64,000 nt of DNA, taken from positions 48,875 to 112,874 of the forward strand of contig CAYXHM010000010.1 in assembly GCA_964464965.1 (NCBI GenBank). The letters are read 5' to 3'. Origin of the DNA: UBA5543 sp964464965. Lineage in GTDB: Bacteria > Bacteroidota > Bacteroidia > Chitinophagales > Chitinophagaceae. Of the stretch, positions 15,778-23,982 are shown in pieces. The notes under the pieces are model-generated. The model was not told where the DNA came from. It searched no databases and was given only the letters and a program-made list of their open reading frames with translations. How positions within the stretch are numbered: position 1 is the stretch's first letter; each line of letters starts with the position of its first letter. Made by a program: the position numbers and the translations under genes.

Positions 15778-15891
15778 AATGGGAAGAAACGAAAATTAAT
15801 TTTGATAGAAATAAATATACAGTTTTGCTATAAAACTTTTGGGCAATTTAGTTATATTAGCCCATTAGAAAGTGAAACTCTTTTCAGTATT

Positions 15892-17931
15892 ATGAGAAAA
15901 AGCCTGTTATTGGTAGTTTTTTTGGTGTCTGTATGTGGTTCTGTTCTTGCCCAGGGGGTTCAGGATTTATTTGAAGCACCGGACACCGTTTGTGCCAACC
16001 AACCTGTTAAGTTAATGAGTAATGTACCGGGTGCTAAATCGCACTATTGGGGGTTTTGTTCCGGTTATTTATATAATTATCCTAAAGGTGAAAACATTGG
16101 TAGTACATTTGACCTTGATGGTCCCGGTGGTATTGAGATAGCTAAAGATGATGACAACAATTATTATGGCTTTATCATAAATACCACAGGCAAAACCTTT
16201 ACAAGGCTCAATTTTGGTAAAAGCCTGGATAATATACCGACTTCTACCGACTTCGGAACAATGGATGGTATATTTCCTGACGAAGCAACATCAATGTATC
16301 TTGTTCGCGACGAAGCAGACGATCATTGGTATATTTTCGTTACAGGCGGTACTACCCCGACTACTTCTACGTTATCCCGTATAGATTTTGGCAAGTCGCT
16401 GTCAAATACGCCCAACATTGTAAACTTTGGCAATCTTGAGAATAAGTTGTTTGCGCCCCGCGGTGTATTCGTCACTAAAAATGATGATAAGTGGTATGGA
16501 TTCCTGGTGAATTCAGGTGACAATAAAATATTGCGTTTTAATTTAGATTCGAATATTTCACTTACACCTACCATAACAGAAGTTACTGAATTGGTTCCCA
16601 CATTGGCAGGGCCTACAGATATTGGTCCGTTAGTTGATAACGGTAAATGGTATTTCTTTATTACTAATGGTGGCAACGGAACTATTACTTTGGTTGAAAT
16701 GGATTCCCTGGTGAATACTGCTCCTGCGTCTAATGTTCTGACAGGAAATTTTCCCACACTTTCTTTTCCGTCAAACATTACCCTTGTTCGCGATTGCGGC
16801 CAGATACATGCTTACGTTACAAACGGAGCAAGTCATGACCTTATAAAAATAAATATGCCTGCTGTGGACGGACCATACACCGGCATAGATTACAGTAACA
16901 TAGGGCAGATATTAGGCCCTAATGGTATGTCAAAAGTAATACGTGACAGGGATGATGTATTTATATACATTACGAACCAGGCAGATAATTCAGTAACAAA
17001 AGTGAAATTTGAGGCGTGTACCCGTACAAATATTAAATATTCATTGACAAATACTCCTCCTGAATACAGGTACGATACAGCCGGACTGTACAATGTATAT
17101 TATGCGATAAATGAGGGTATGCCTGATATGCAGGTTCAGTGTAAACAAATACGCGTATTGCCAATACCGGCAATTTTCCTTTTCCCTGAAGACACTACTA
17201 TATGCCAGGGAGATACATTGAATATACGGGTAGTGTCAGTAAACGCAATATCAACTACATGGACACCTAACTACAACATATCTTCTACAGACAAGCTGGA
17301 AATAAAAGTATGGCCTGAATATACTACAGATTACAGAATCCGTATGCCATTCCCGTTAGGAACCTGTATAGTAGATACTTTTGTTTCAGTAAATGTTAAA
17401 AAGGTAAAAGCAGATGCAGGCCCGGACCGTACAATTGCAGATGGTGCAAGTACCATGATAGGCGGGCCTAATACCATACAGGGCAGTAGTTATATTAAAA
17501 GATGGATACCCGAACAGTACATCAATGATGTGTATTCGGATTTCCCGATAGTGCGCCCACCACATGACTTTACTTACTACCTGGTTGTTTCTGACACACT
17601 GAACCCATTTAAGGTTTGTACAGATATTGATACAGTAGTGGTGCTGGTAGGCTGCGAAAACATTAATCTTCCCAATGCATTTATGCCGGAAAGCAATGGG
17701 GCGCGTGCACAATTCGGGCTGTTAAACCGGCAAATTGCCAAACTGGATAAGTTCAACATCTTTGACCGCTGGGGTAAATTGGTGTTTACAACTAATGATC
17801 CTACCAAACAATGGGATGGTACTATAAACGGAGAAAAAGCTGCTGTAGGGGTATATGTGTGGGAGGTGGATGGTTTTTGCCTCTCTGGTAAACGGATAAA
17901 CACTACGGGCAACGTCATGTTGATACGATGA
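15892..17931 (+). CDS. secreted repeat protein with gliding-motility-type C-terminal domain (T9SS type B)
   Basis: The protein has 679 residues from the ATG at 15892, which begins a clear signal peptide (MRKSLLLVVFLVSVCGSVLAQ). The earlier in-frame ATG at 15763 overlaps the divergent peptidase gene and adds no signal. Residues of about 90-370 contain repeated units with LNFGKSL, WYGFLVNSG and WYFFITNGG, suggesting a beta-propeller. PKD-like regions follow. The last 90 residues (NLPNAFMPES, FNIFDRWGKLVF, WDGTINGE, GVYVWEV) are the CHU_C/type B sorting domain used for T9SS export. A surface-exposed or released protein is expected; its ligand is unknown. Confidence 0.87.
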   Translation: MRKSLLLVVFLVSVCGSVLAQGVQDLFEAPDTVCANQPVKLMSNVPGAKSHYWGFCSGYLYNYPKGENIGSTFDLDGPGGIEIAKDDDNNYYGFIINTTGKTFTRLNFGKSLDNIPTSTDFGTMDGIFPDEATSMYLVRDEADDHWYIFVTGGTTPTTSTLSRIDFGKSLSNTPNIVNFGNLENKLFAPRGVFVTKNDDKWYGFLVNSGDNKILRFNLDSNISLTPTITEVTELVPTLAGPTDIGPLVDNGKWYFFITNGGNGTITLVEMDSLVNTAPASNVLTGNFPTLSFPSNITLVRDCGQIHAYVTNGASHDLIKINMPAVDGPYTGIDYSNIGQILGPNGMSKVIRDRDDVFIYITNQADNSVTKVKFEACTRTNIKYSLTNTPPEYRYDTAGLYNVYYAINEGMPDMQVQCKQIRVLPIPAIFLFPEDTTICQGDTLNIRVVSVNAISTTWTPNYNISSTDKLEIKVWPEYTTDYRIRMPFPLGTCIVDTFVSVNVKKVKADAGPDRTIADGASTMIGGPNTIQGSSYIKRWIPEQYINDVYSDFPIVRPPHDFTYYLVVSDTLNPFKVCTDIDTVVVLVGCENINLPNAFMPESNGARAQFGLLNRQIAKLDKFNIFDRWGKLVFTTNDPTKQWDGTINGEKAAVGVYVWEVDGFCLSGKRINTTGNVMLIR

Positions 17932-17960
17932 CATTGTTTCAGATAAGATAAATTAGTTAC

Positions 17961-17993
17961 AATAAAGAGCCGCCCTTATAGCGGCTCTTTATT
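17961..17993. terminator. 13-bp perfect hairpin terminator
   Basis: AATAAAGAGCCGC and GCGGCTCTTTATT pair perfectly, 30 bp after the surface-protein gene. Confidence 0.8.
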
Positions 17994-18022
17994 ATTTGAT
18001 AGTTAAAGCCAATCGTTACATG

Positions 18023-18054
18023 TTTGTGTTATTGTAATTCTTAGCCGACATTTG
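18023..18054 (+). promoter_or_regulatory. promoter of ahpC (TTTG, 20 nt, GACATTTG)
   Basis: The -33 element TTTG (18023-18026) and the -7 element GACATTTG (18047-18054, one mismatch) have the exact 20-nt spacing seen at other strong promoters in the window. Confidence 0.55.
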
Positions 18055-18083
18055 CAAAAATTAAAACTAAATAATAGAAAACG

Positions 18084-18647
18084 ATGAGCAACAATTGTGT
18101 TACCGTGGGTAATAAGTTTCCGGAGTTTAATAAAAAGTCCGTAGTGTCTTTAGAGAAAGGTAAAGAATTTAAAAACATCAGTAACAGCGACATGGAAGGG
18201 AAATGGTCTGTTATGTTCTGGTGGCCGAAAGATTTCACATTTGTTTGCCCTACTGAAATAGCGGAATTCAACAATAATTTCGACAATTTCCAGGATAGGG
18301 ATACGGTACTATTAGGCGCTTCTACTGACAGTGAATTTGTACACCTGGCATGGAGAAATGACCACGAAGACCTTCGTGGCCTGAAGTTCCCTATGATAGC
18401 AGATACTTCAAAAAGCCTGGCAGAAGAGTTGGGAATATTAGAACCAACGGAGAAAATCGCGTATCGCGCTACATATATTATAGACCCGCAGGGCATAGTG
18501 CGCTGGGTAAATATAAATGACCTGAATGTAGGCCGTAACGTAGATGAAGTGTTGCGTGTATTAGATGCTCTGCAAACAGATGAACTGTGCCCTTGTAACT
18601 GGAAGAAAGGAGAAGAGACTCTGACCAGCCAACTTGAAACAGCATAA
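18084..18647 (+). CDS. ahpC: AhpC-type peroxiredoxin
   Basis: The protein has 187 residues. The peroxidatic Cys55 lies in FTFVCPTEI, and the C-terminal DELCPCNW carries Cys169 and Cys171, one of which resolves the disulfide. It reduces hydrogen peroxide and organic hydroperoxides in the cytosol. The next gene codes for an AhpD-like protein with a CxxC site, as in the actinobacterial AhpC/AhpD system, where AhpD recycles AhpC. That pairing suggests AhpD, not AhpF, is the reductant here (inference). Confidence 0.93.
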   Translation: MSNNCVTVGNKFPEFNKKSVVSLEKGKEFKNISNSDMEGKWSVMFWWPKDFTFVCPTEIAEFNNNFDNFQDRDTVLLGASTDSEFVHLAWRNDHEDLRGLKFPMIADTSKSLAEELGILEPTEKIAYRATYIIDPQGIVRWVNINDLNVGRNVDEVLRVLDALQTDELCPCNWKKGEETLTSQLETA

Positions 18648-18675
18648 TCATCTTATTATAAAAATGACATTACAG

Positions 18676-18703
18676 CATCCGCCCGCTTTTACCCGGGCGG
18701 ATG
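18676..18703 (+). terminator. hairpin between ahpC and ahpD-like gene
   Basis: CATCCGCCCG and CGGGCGGATG form a perfect 10-bp GC-rich stem around 8 nt. The 3' side has only TTTC, so it may attenuate rather than fully stop transcription into the next gene. Confidence 0.55.
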
Positions 18704-18728
18704 TTTCATAAAAAACACTTCATAAATC

Positions 18729-19325
18729 ATGGAAGAATTTAAAGGCACCCTTGCAGCAACGGTATATAACATGTTTACAGACCTGGGCATACCTCAGTCG
18801 CATACATCTAAGAGCCTGGAAAGCCTGTCTGCTACAGATAGTAAATACCTGCGCGACCTTAAACTGAATGTATCTGCCGTATTGAAAAGCAAAAACCTTT
18901 CTGCAAAAGAAACGGCGCTACTGGCACTGGCTACAGCATCAAATGAAAAGAATGATGTATTGATAACCGCTTTTGAGGGATTAAGTACAAAAGAGGGCGC
19001 AAGTGCTGATGAAATAGCAGAAGCACATGCATGTGCCTCATTGCTTAGCCTGAATAATGTTTTTTACAGGTTCAGGCACTATATGCATGGCAATGAATAT
19101 TATAATAATACTCCCGCAGGCATACGCATGAGTATTATGATGAGCCCTGTGCTGGGAAAGGAGTTCTTTGAATTGATGAGTATAGTTGTTTCAGCATTAA
19201 ACGGCTGTGAACAATGTGTTACCTCTCACGAATATTCTGTAAAAGCGCTGGGCACAAGTGAAGCGAGGATATATGATGCCGTGCGTCTTGCAGCTGTTAT
19301 AAAAAGCCTGTGTGTGGTAATATAA
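18729..19325 (+). CDS. AhpD-like alkylhydroperoxidase (carboxymuconolactone decarboxylase fold)
   Basis: The protein has 198 residues. The AhpD redox site is complete: Cys160, Cys163 and His167 in NGCEQCVTSHE, with acidic residues and a conserved EAHACASLLSLNN helix upstream. AhpD proteins are helical CMD-fold thiol proteins that reduce AhpC or act as weak peroxidases. It lies 81 bp after ahpC, separated by a GC-rich hairpin. It is a cytosolic protein without a signal. Its electron donor is not visible in the window. Confidence 0.85.
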   Translation: MEEFKGTLAATVYNMFTDLGIPQSHTSKSLESLSATDSKYLRDLKLNVSAVLKSKNLSAKETALLALATASNEKNDVLITAFEGLSTKEGASADEIAEAHACASLLSLNNVFYRFRHYMHGNEYYNNTPAGIRMSIMMSPVLGKEFFELMSIVVSALNGCEQCVTSHEYSVKALGTSEARIYDAVRLAAVIKSLCVVI

Positions 19326-19337
19326 ATGCGCCACAAA

Positions 19338-20621
19338 TTAAGCATTAACGGCAAGAGGGAAGTACGCTGAAAAGGTGCTTCCCTTTCCTAATACACTCTC
19401 TACCCTCACCTTGCCACCATGCGCCTCTACAATGGCTTTTACATAGCTAAGCCCCAGCCCGAAACCTTTTACATTGTGCAGGTTGCCGGTATGCGCCCTG
19501 TAAAACTTCTCAAACACGCGGCTTTGTGTTTCTTTATTCATGCCTATGCCATTATCTTTTACCTGTAGCACAAACATATTTGCATCGTTTTTGCTGTTTA
19601 TTTCTATTACCAGGCTTTGGTTCGAATATTTTATAGCGTTATCAAGCAGGTTAAATACGACGTTTGAGAAGTGAACCTCGTCAGCGTGTATTTTATAATG
19701 TTCAGCATTATTATGCACGTACAACTTGCCGTTTTTGTCAAGTATCTGCAGGTTAACACTGTCTGCTACTTTATTGATTATTTCATGGGCGTCCAGTTCT
19801 TGCAGGTTCAGTTTTATGTCTTGTTTTTCTATCCTGGCAGATTGTAGTATTTTCTCTACCTGCTTGTTCATCCGCTTATTTTCATCCTTAATCATCTTAC
19901 TGTAATACCTTATCTTATCTGTATCGTGTATTACCTTCTCATTGGTAAGTGCATCAATGGCTAATGATATGGTAGCTAACGGAGTTTTTAACTCATGCGT
20001 CATGTTATTGATAAAGTCAGACTTTATTTCAGAAAGTTTCTTCTGGTTGAACATTGTACGTACCGTAAGGTAGAATGCAGAAATGATAATGATGGTAAAT
20101 AATATAGAGCCTGCAATATACCAGCCTATTTTACGGATGATGAAGTTGCTTTCTTCTTTTATGTACAGGTGCAGCATTTCATAGTATTGTGCATCCACAC
20201 TTTCAAGCGTCAATCGTACATCTATAGTATGGTTCTTCATGTCAGGCGTAAATCCTTTGGATTTTACCGTTTCTGTCTGGAAGATATTTGTCACAGCATA
20301 CTCAAAAGGCTCACGTATATTATATCTTCTTAGTGCAGATTCTATGATTTTTGTAACATCTTCCGGTGCAATGGCCTCTATAGTAAATGTTTGCAGGTAA
20401 TAATCTCTTGAGTCAGGGTTCATGTATCCAATTACACCACTATTCATCAGGAAAGTGCTGTACAGTACGTCTTTTATCTGCCTGATGGCGTGCAGCATGT
20501 CCTGCTCCCTTTGTTGCTTGCGCAATTCTACAGAATTATGTATCCACGACATCTGTATAAAAGTAATACCTAGTACAGACAGGGTAATAAGGAAAACGAT
20601 AAGTGGAAATACTTTCTTCAT
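19338..20621 (-). CDS. sensor histidine kinase (orphan here)
   Basis: The protein has 427 residues. Two membrane segments (about 5-25 and 166-188) enclose a periplasmic sensor domain of about 140 residues without a recognised family. The kinase core is complete: His209 in NNMTHELKTPLA, Asn328 in NLLDNAIKYS, DNGIGM, FEKF and GFGLGLSYVK. It should autophosphorylate on His209 and pass the phosphate to a response regulator. No regulator gene is adjacent: the ahpD-like gene is convergent and the ABC genes are divergent. The signal and the target are unknown. Confidence 0.93.
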   Translation of the reverse strand: MKKVFPLIVFLITLSVLGITFIQMSWIHNSVELRKQQREQDMLHAIRQIKDVLYSTFLMNSGVIGYMNPDSRDYYLQTFTIEAIAPEDVTKIIESALRRYNIREPFEYAVTNIFQTETVKSKGFTPDMKNHTIDVRLTLESVDAQYYEMLHLYIKEESNFIIRKIGWYIAGSILFTIIIISAFYLTVRTMFNQKKLSEIKSDFINNMTHELKTPLATISLAIDALTNEKVIHDTDKIRYYSKMIKDENKRMNKQVEKILQSARIEKQDIKLNLQELDAHEIINKVADSVNLQILDKNGKLYVHNNAEHYKIHADEVHFSNVVFNLLDNAIKYSNQSLVIEINSKNDANMFVLQVKDNGIGMNKETQSRVFEKFYRAHTGNLHNVKGFGLGLSYVKAIVEAHGGKVRVESVLGKGSTFSAYFPLAVNA

Positions 20622-20810
20622 GCAGCGGCAAAATTATACAAATGGCTAATGCAACATATACAGCCTTATTTTGTTTAACTGTCATTTAACTATTGAATAT
20701 ACAGCCCGGTTGTATCTTACATTGTAAATATAATTTATTTCCTGTTTAACAGTATCGTAAGGTTATTGTAGTTGTTGTGTATTATTTTGTGATGGTAAAA
20801 TTCTTGTGGT

Positions 20811-21746
20811 TTGGAACATATTGTAGCAGTACATGGATTGACTAAAACATTTGGCAGCTTTGTGGCTGTAGATGACCTGTCTTTTGCTATAAATAAGGGC
20901 AGTATCTATGGTTTCCTGGGGCAGAATGGTGCCGGCAAAAGTACCACCATGCGTATGTTGCTGGGCCTGATATATCCAACCGCAGGTGAGGTAATGATAA
21001 ATGGTGAAAAGCTTAATAGTAATCGCAATAAAGCCCTGCAGCACATAGGCGCTATAATAGAAAGGCCGGATTTGTATGGATACCTCTCTGCATGGGATAA
21101 CCTGCGCATATTTGCCCGGCTTAGCAATAAAAAAATACCCGCATCGCGCCTGCATGAGGTGATAGAAATTGTAGGCCTGCAAGGCCGGGAAAAGGATAAG
21201 GTAAGAGCATACTCACAAGGTATGAAGCAGAGATTGGGTATAGCTGTGGCACTGGTACACGACCCTGAACTGTTGATACTGGATGAGCCTACGAATGGGC
21301 TGGACCCGCAAGGTATAGCAGAAATGCGCGACCTGGTGCGCACATTAGGTACGCAAATGGGTAAGACTATACTCATATCCTCTCATTTGCTGCACGAAAT
21401 AGAACAGGTAGCTACGGATATGCTGGTAATACATAAAGGCAGAAAGATAGCAGAGGGGAAAGTAACTGAACTGCTGAACCTGAACGAAACACTTTTTGAA
21501 GTGAAGATTTTGCCTGACGACAGCATAACTGAAAAATTGCAAGAAAAAGGGTGGGGACAATACATAGCTGATGGAGGAAACTCATCTATGCTCCTGTTTA
21601 AAATGCACCCGCGCAAGATGCCGGGTTTAAACAAATACCTGGTAGAGCAGCAGGTGCATGTGTTGGAGATTAAATCCCGCCACTCTTTAGAAGCTTATTT
21701 CTTAACCCTTACAAACCAGGCAAATGCTGGGGCTGGAACTCTATAA
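20811..21746 (+). CDS. ABC transporter ATP-binding protein
   Basis: The protein has 311 residues. Walker A is GQNGAGKST (37-45), followed by a YSQGMKQR signature, Walker B LLILDEP and the H-loop ISSHLLHE. A C-terminal extension of about 90 residues follows, as in CcmA/NatA-type exporters. The start is a TTG at 20811; a TAA lies five codons upstream and no ATG fits. The permease gene overlaps its end by 23 bp, so the two form an ABC-2 exporter. The substrate is unknown. Confidence 0.92.
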   Translation: MEHIVAVHGLTKTFGSFVAVDDLSFAINKGSIYGFLGQNGAGKSTTMRMLLGLIYPTAGEVMINGEKLNSNRNKALQHIGAIIERPDLYGYLSAWDNLRIFARLSNKKIPASRLHEVIEIVGLQGREKDKVRAYSQGMKQRLGIAVALVHDPELLILDEPTNGLDPQGIAEMRDLVRTLGTQMGKTILISSHLLHEIEQVATDMLVIHKGRKIAEGKVTELLNLNETLFEVKILPDDSITEKLQEKGWGQYIADGGNSSMLLFKMHPRKMPGLNKYLVEQQVHVLEIKSRHSLEAYFLTLTNQANAGAGTL

Positions 21747-22554
21747 AATATTCCGAAGGCCGCGTACATATATCAGCTTCCTGATAATGACGGCCGTAAC
21801 TTTCCTGATACAGCTGGCTATGTATGTAGATGGCAGCAGTTTTGTGTCCTTTGCTATGCAGGGGGTAGGCGAGCAGTTTGATATCAGTGGCAATATTATG
21901 AATGGTTACCTTGTTACTTACCTGGTATTGCAATCGTTACTGATACATATACCCCTGCTGGTGGCGCTTGTAGCCGGCGATGTGCTGGCCGGTGAGGCTA
22001 ATATGGGCACTATGAGGCTGTTGCTTACCAAGCCGGTAAGCCGTTGGCAGGTGGTGATTGTTAAATATATAGCCAGTGTTTTGTACGCTTTACTCTTACT
22101 GGTATGGTTAGCGGTGGTGGGTTTAGGCCTTTCTTTACTGCTTTTTGGTACCGGCGATATGATCAATATGAAAAGTGATACTTTTATCATGTTGCTTGAA
22201 AATGATATTTTATGGCGCTATATGCTGGCTTTTGCCTTTGCTGCGCTGGCTATGGCTACGGTAGCTGCACTGTCAGTATTTATGTCTGTGTTTGCTGATA
22301 ACTCCATTGGGCCAATCATCGGTACCATGGGGGTAATAGTTGTGCTTACTATTTTTTCAAACCTTGAGATACCGTTGTTCAACCTGGTAAAACCATACTT
22401 GTTTACAACACATATGATAGCCTGGAAAGGGTTTTTCGATGCCCCTGTGCCCTATGATGCTATATTGCATTCCGTATTGGTGCTGGTTGCGTATATAGTC
22501 GTATTCATAGGTGCAACAATAGTCGTGTTTAATAAAAAGGATATTCAGTCATGA
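21724..22554 (+). CDS. ABC-2 type permease
   Basis: The protein has 276 residues with about six hydrophobic segments. It contains the GDVLAGEANMGTMRLLLTKP block typical of ABC-2 permeases, such as those with NatA-like ATPases. It starts inside the ATPase gene (23-bp overlap) and its TGA stop overlaps the start of the next gene (ATGA), so the three genes are translationally coupled. It should form the inner-membrane channel of the exporter. Confidence 0.88.
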   Translation: MLGLELYKIFRRPRTYISFLIMTAVTFLIQLAMYVDGSSFVSFAMQGVGEQFDISGNIMNGYLVTYLVLQSLLIHIPLLVALVAGDVLAGEANMGTMRLLLTKPVSRWQVVIVKYIASVLYALLLLVWLAVVGLGLSLLLFGTGDMINMKSDTFIMLLENDILWRYMLAFAFAALAMATVAALSVFMSVFADNSIGPIIGTMGVIVVLTIFSNLEIPLFNLVKPYLFTTHMIAWKGFFDAPVPYDAILHSVLVLVAYIVVFIGATIVVFNKKDIQS

Positions 22555-23264
22555 TGAAATTAGGAATGTGGTTGACAGTTGTGATGATGACATGCTGTAA
22601 TATAACTTTTGCCCAGGCAGATACGGCGACGGAAACGTTCAATAAACTCAGGTCCCGGCTTAATGCTATAAAAGACTATACTGCAGATGTGCGTGTGAAA
22701 ATTGATGTGTCGTTTATGAAAGTGCCGCCATTGGTGGGTAAGCTGTATTTTAAAGCTCCTGATAAAATGAAACTGGAGCGCAACGGCGGCATTTCTATAT
22801 TGCCTAAGAAGAATATGAACATGAGCCTGAACAGCATGTTGCCTTCAGGTAGCGCTACTGTAATAGATGCGGGTAAGGATATAATAAATGGTAGAAATGT
22901 AAGGGTGTTGAAGGTAATACCACAGGAAGAGAGTGATATTGTGCTGACAAAGATATGGGTAGATTATGAACGCAACCTTGCGTTGCGTACAGAAACTACT
23001 ACCCGAGACAATGGTACAGTAAAAATGGACCTCTCATTTGGCAATTACATTAAGCAGGGGCTACCTGATAAAATCACCGTACACCTGGATGTAAAAGAGT
23101 TTAAATTGCCCAAAGGTGTAACTATGGATTATGATAGCCAGCAGCCTGTTAAAGCAGCACCTGCAGCCAGTGGGAAAAATAAAAAAGGGACAATTGAGAT
23201 TAATTACCTTAACTACCAGGTGAATAAAGGACTGGCAGACAGTATTTTCGAAGAAAAGAGATGA
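22551..23264 (+). CDS. LolA-like outer-membrane lipoprotein carrier-type protein
   Basis: The protein has 237 residues with a signal peptide ending in TFAQ. The mature part resembles the LolA/LolB-like half-barrel: a helix (ETFNKLRSRLNAIKDYTADV), strands with VGKLYFKAPDKMKLE, and an IWVDYERNLALRTE block. It has a late insert near 195-215 rich in Ala, Pro and Lys. It is coupled to the ABC permease by an ATGA overlap, so it is probably the periplasmic partner of that exporter, handling a lipid or lipoprotein. Canonical LolA partners LolCDE, whereas this exporter is ABC-2 type, so the usual Lol role is not assured. Confidence 0.72.
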   Translation: MMKLGMWLTVVMMTCCNITFAQADTATETFNKLRSRLNAIKDYTADVRVKIDVSFMKVPPLVGKLYFKAPDKMKLERNGGISILPKKNMNMSLNSMLPSGSATVIDAGKDIINGRNVRVLKVIPQEESDIVLTKIWVDYERNLALRTETTTRDNGTVKMDLSFGNYIKQGLPDKITVHLDVKEFKLPKGVTMDYDSQQPVKAAPAASGKNKKGTIEINYLNYQVNKGLADSIFEEKR

Positions 23265-23333
23265 TTTTTTAGGGTCAAAACTTTTGCAACATCAAGATAT
23301 TCATTAGTTTTAAGGGTTAATTACATTTAATTT

Positions 23334-23867
23334 ATGAAATATTGTTTACTAATAGCATCTGCTTTTCTGCTGTTGTCATCTTGTACTAAAGTAGAACCCA
23401 CCACTTCAAAACAAGATATGTTGAGGGCTGAAAAATGGGTGCTTGATACAGGGTTTGTACGTAAGCAATGGAAAATGGACGGCACTACTGTACCTGCTGA
23501 TATAGACGTTACAGAAACTTATAACGAACCTGCATGTAAGCAGGACGACCAGCTTATTTTCAGAGAGGGAAGTGAGGGTGCTCATATACCCGGAGAAGCA
23601 ACATGCTCTATAAATGAGACTGCGGAAGTAGAATTCCGCTGGGGCCTTTATGAAAACGATACCAAGATGTTTATATATGACGCCAAAGAATTCTTTGGAG
23701 CTGATGTTAATGCGGATATAGTAGAGTTTTACAATGATAAATTTGGTATCAGGTATAGTACTTACCAGGACAAGCATATCACTTTCCCTAACCAGGCGAG
23801 CTACTGGGTGACGGATACGACAACCTACACGTTGTATTTCAAAAAATTTGTTCCCAAGAAAGAATAA
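23334..23867 (+). CDS. hypothetical lipoprotein
   Basis: The protein has 177 residues. The signal ends in the lipobox LLSSC (Cys17). The mature part resembles small Bacteroidota envelope lipoproteins with a lipocalin-like strand pattern (WVLDTGFVRKQWKMDG, CKQDDQLIFREG, YTLYFKKFVP), but I do not recognise a named family. Two further cysteines (in EPACKQDD and EATCSIN) could form a disulfide. It is followed by a good terminator and is probably transcribed separately from the ABC operon. Confidence 0.75.
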   Translation: MKYCLLIASAFLLLSSCTKVEPTTSKQDMLRAEKWVLDTGFVRKQWKMDGTTVPADIDVTETYNEPACKQDDQLIFREGSEGAHIPGEATCSINETAEVEFRWGLYENDTKMFIYDAKEFFGADVNADIVEFYNDKFGIRYSTYQDKHITFPNQASYWVTDTTTYTLYFKKFVPKKE

Positions 23868-23891
23868 TAATGACCAGCTAATGTATTTTAG

Positions 23892-23920
23892 CCCGCCCGG
23901 TCGCAATCCGGCGGGTTTTT
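23892..23920 (+). terminator. rho-independent terminator after the lipoprotein gene
   Basis: CCCGCCCGG and CCGGCGGG form a stem with a bulge, followed by TTTTTATTTTT. Confidence 0.8.
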
Positions 23921-23944
23921 ATTTTTAACAACAGGTGCAATTTG

Positions 23945-23952
23945 TAGATTTG
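23945..23952 (+). promoter_or_regulatory. -7 promoter box TAGATTTG for thrS
   Basis: A perfect TAnnTTTG match 30 bp before ATG 23983. The short leader leaves no room for a T-box or a leader regulator. Confidence 0.6.
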
Positions 23953-23982
23953 CATCCATAATTTAAGTTTGAACAATAATAT

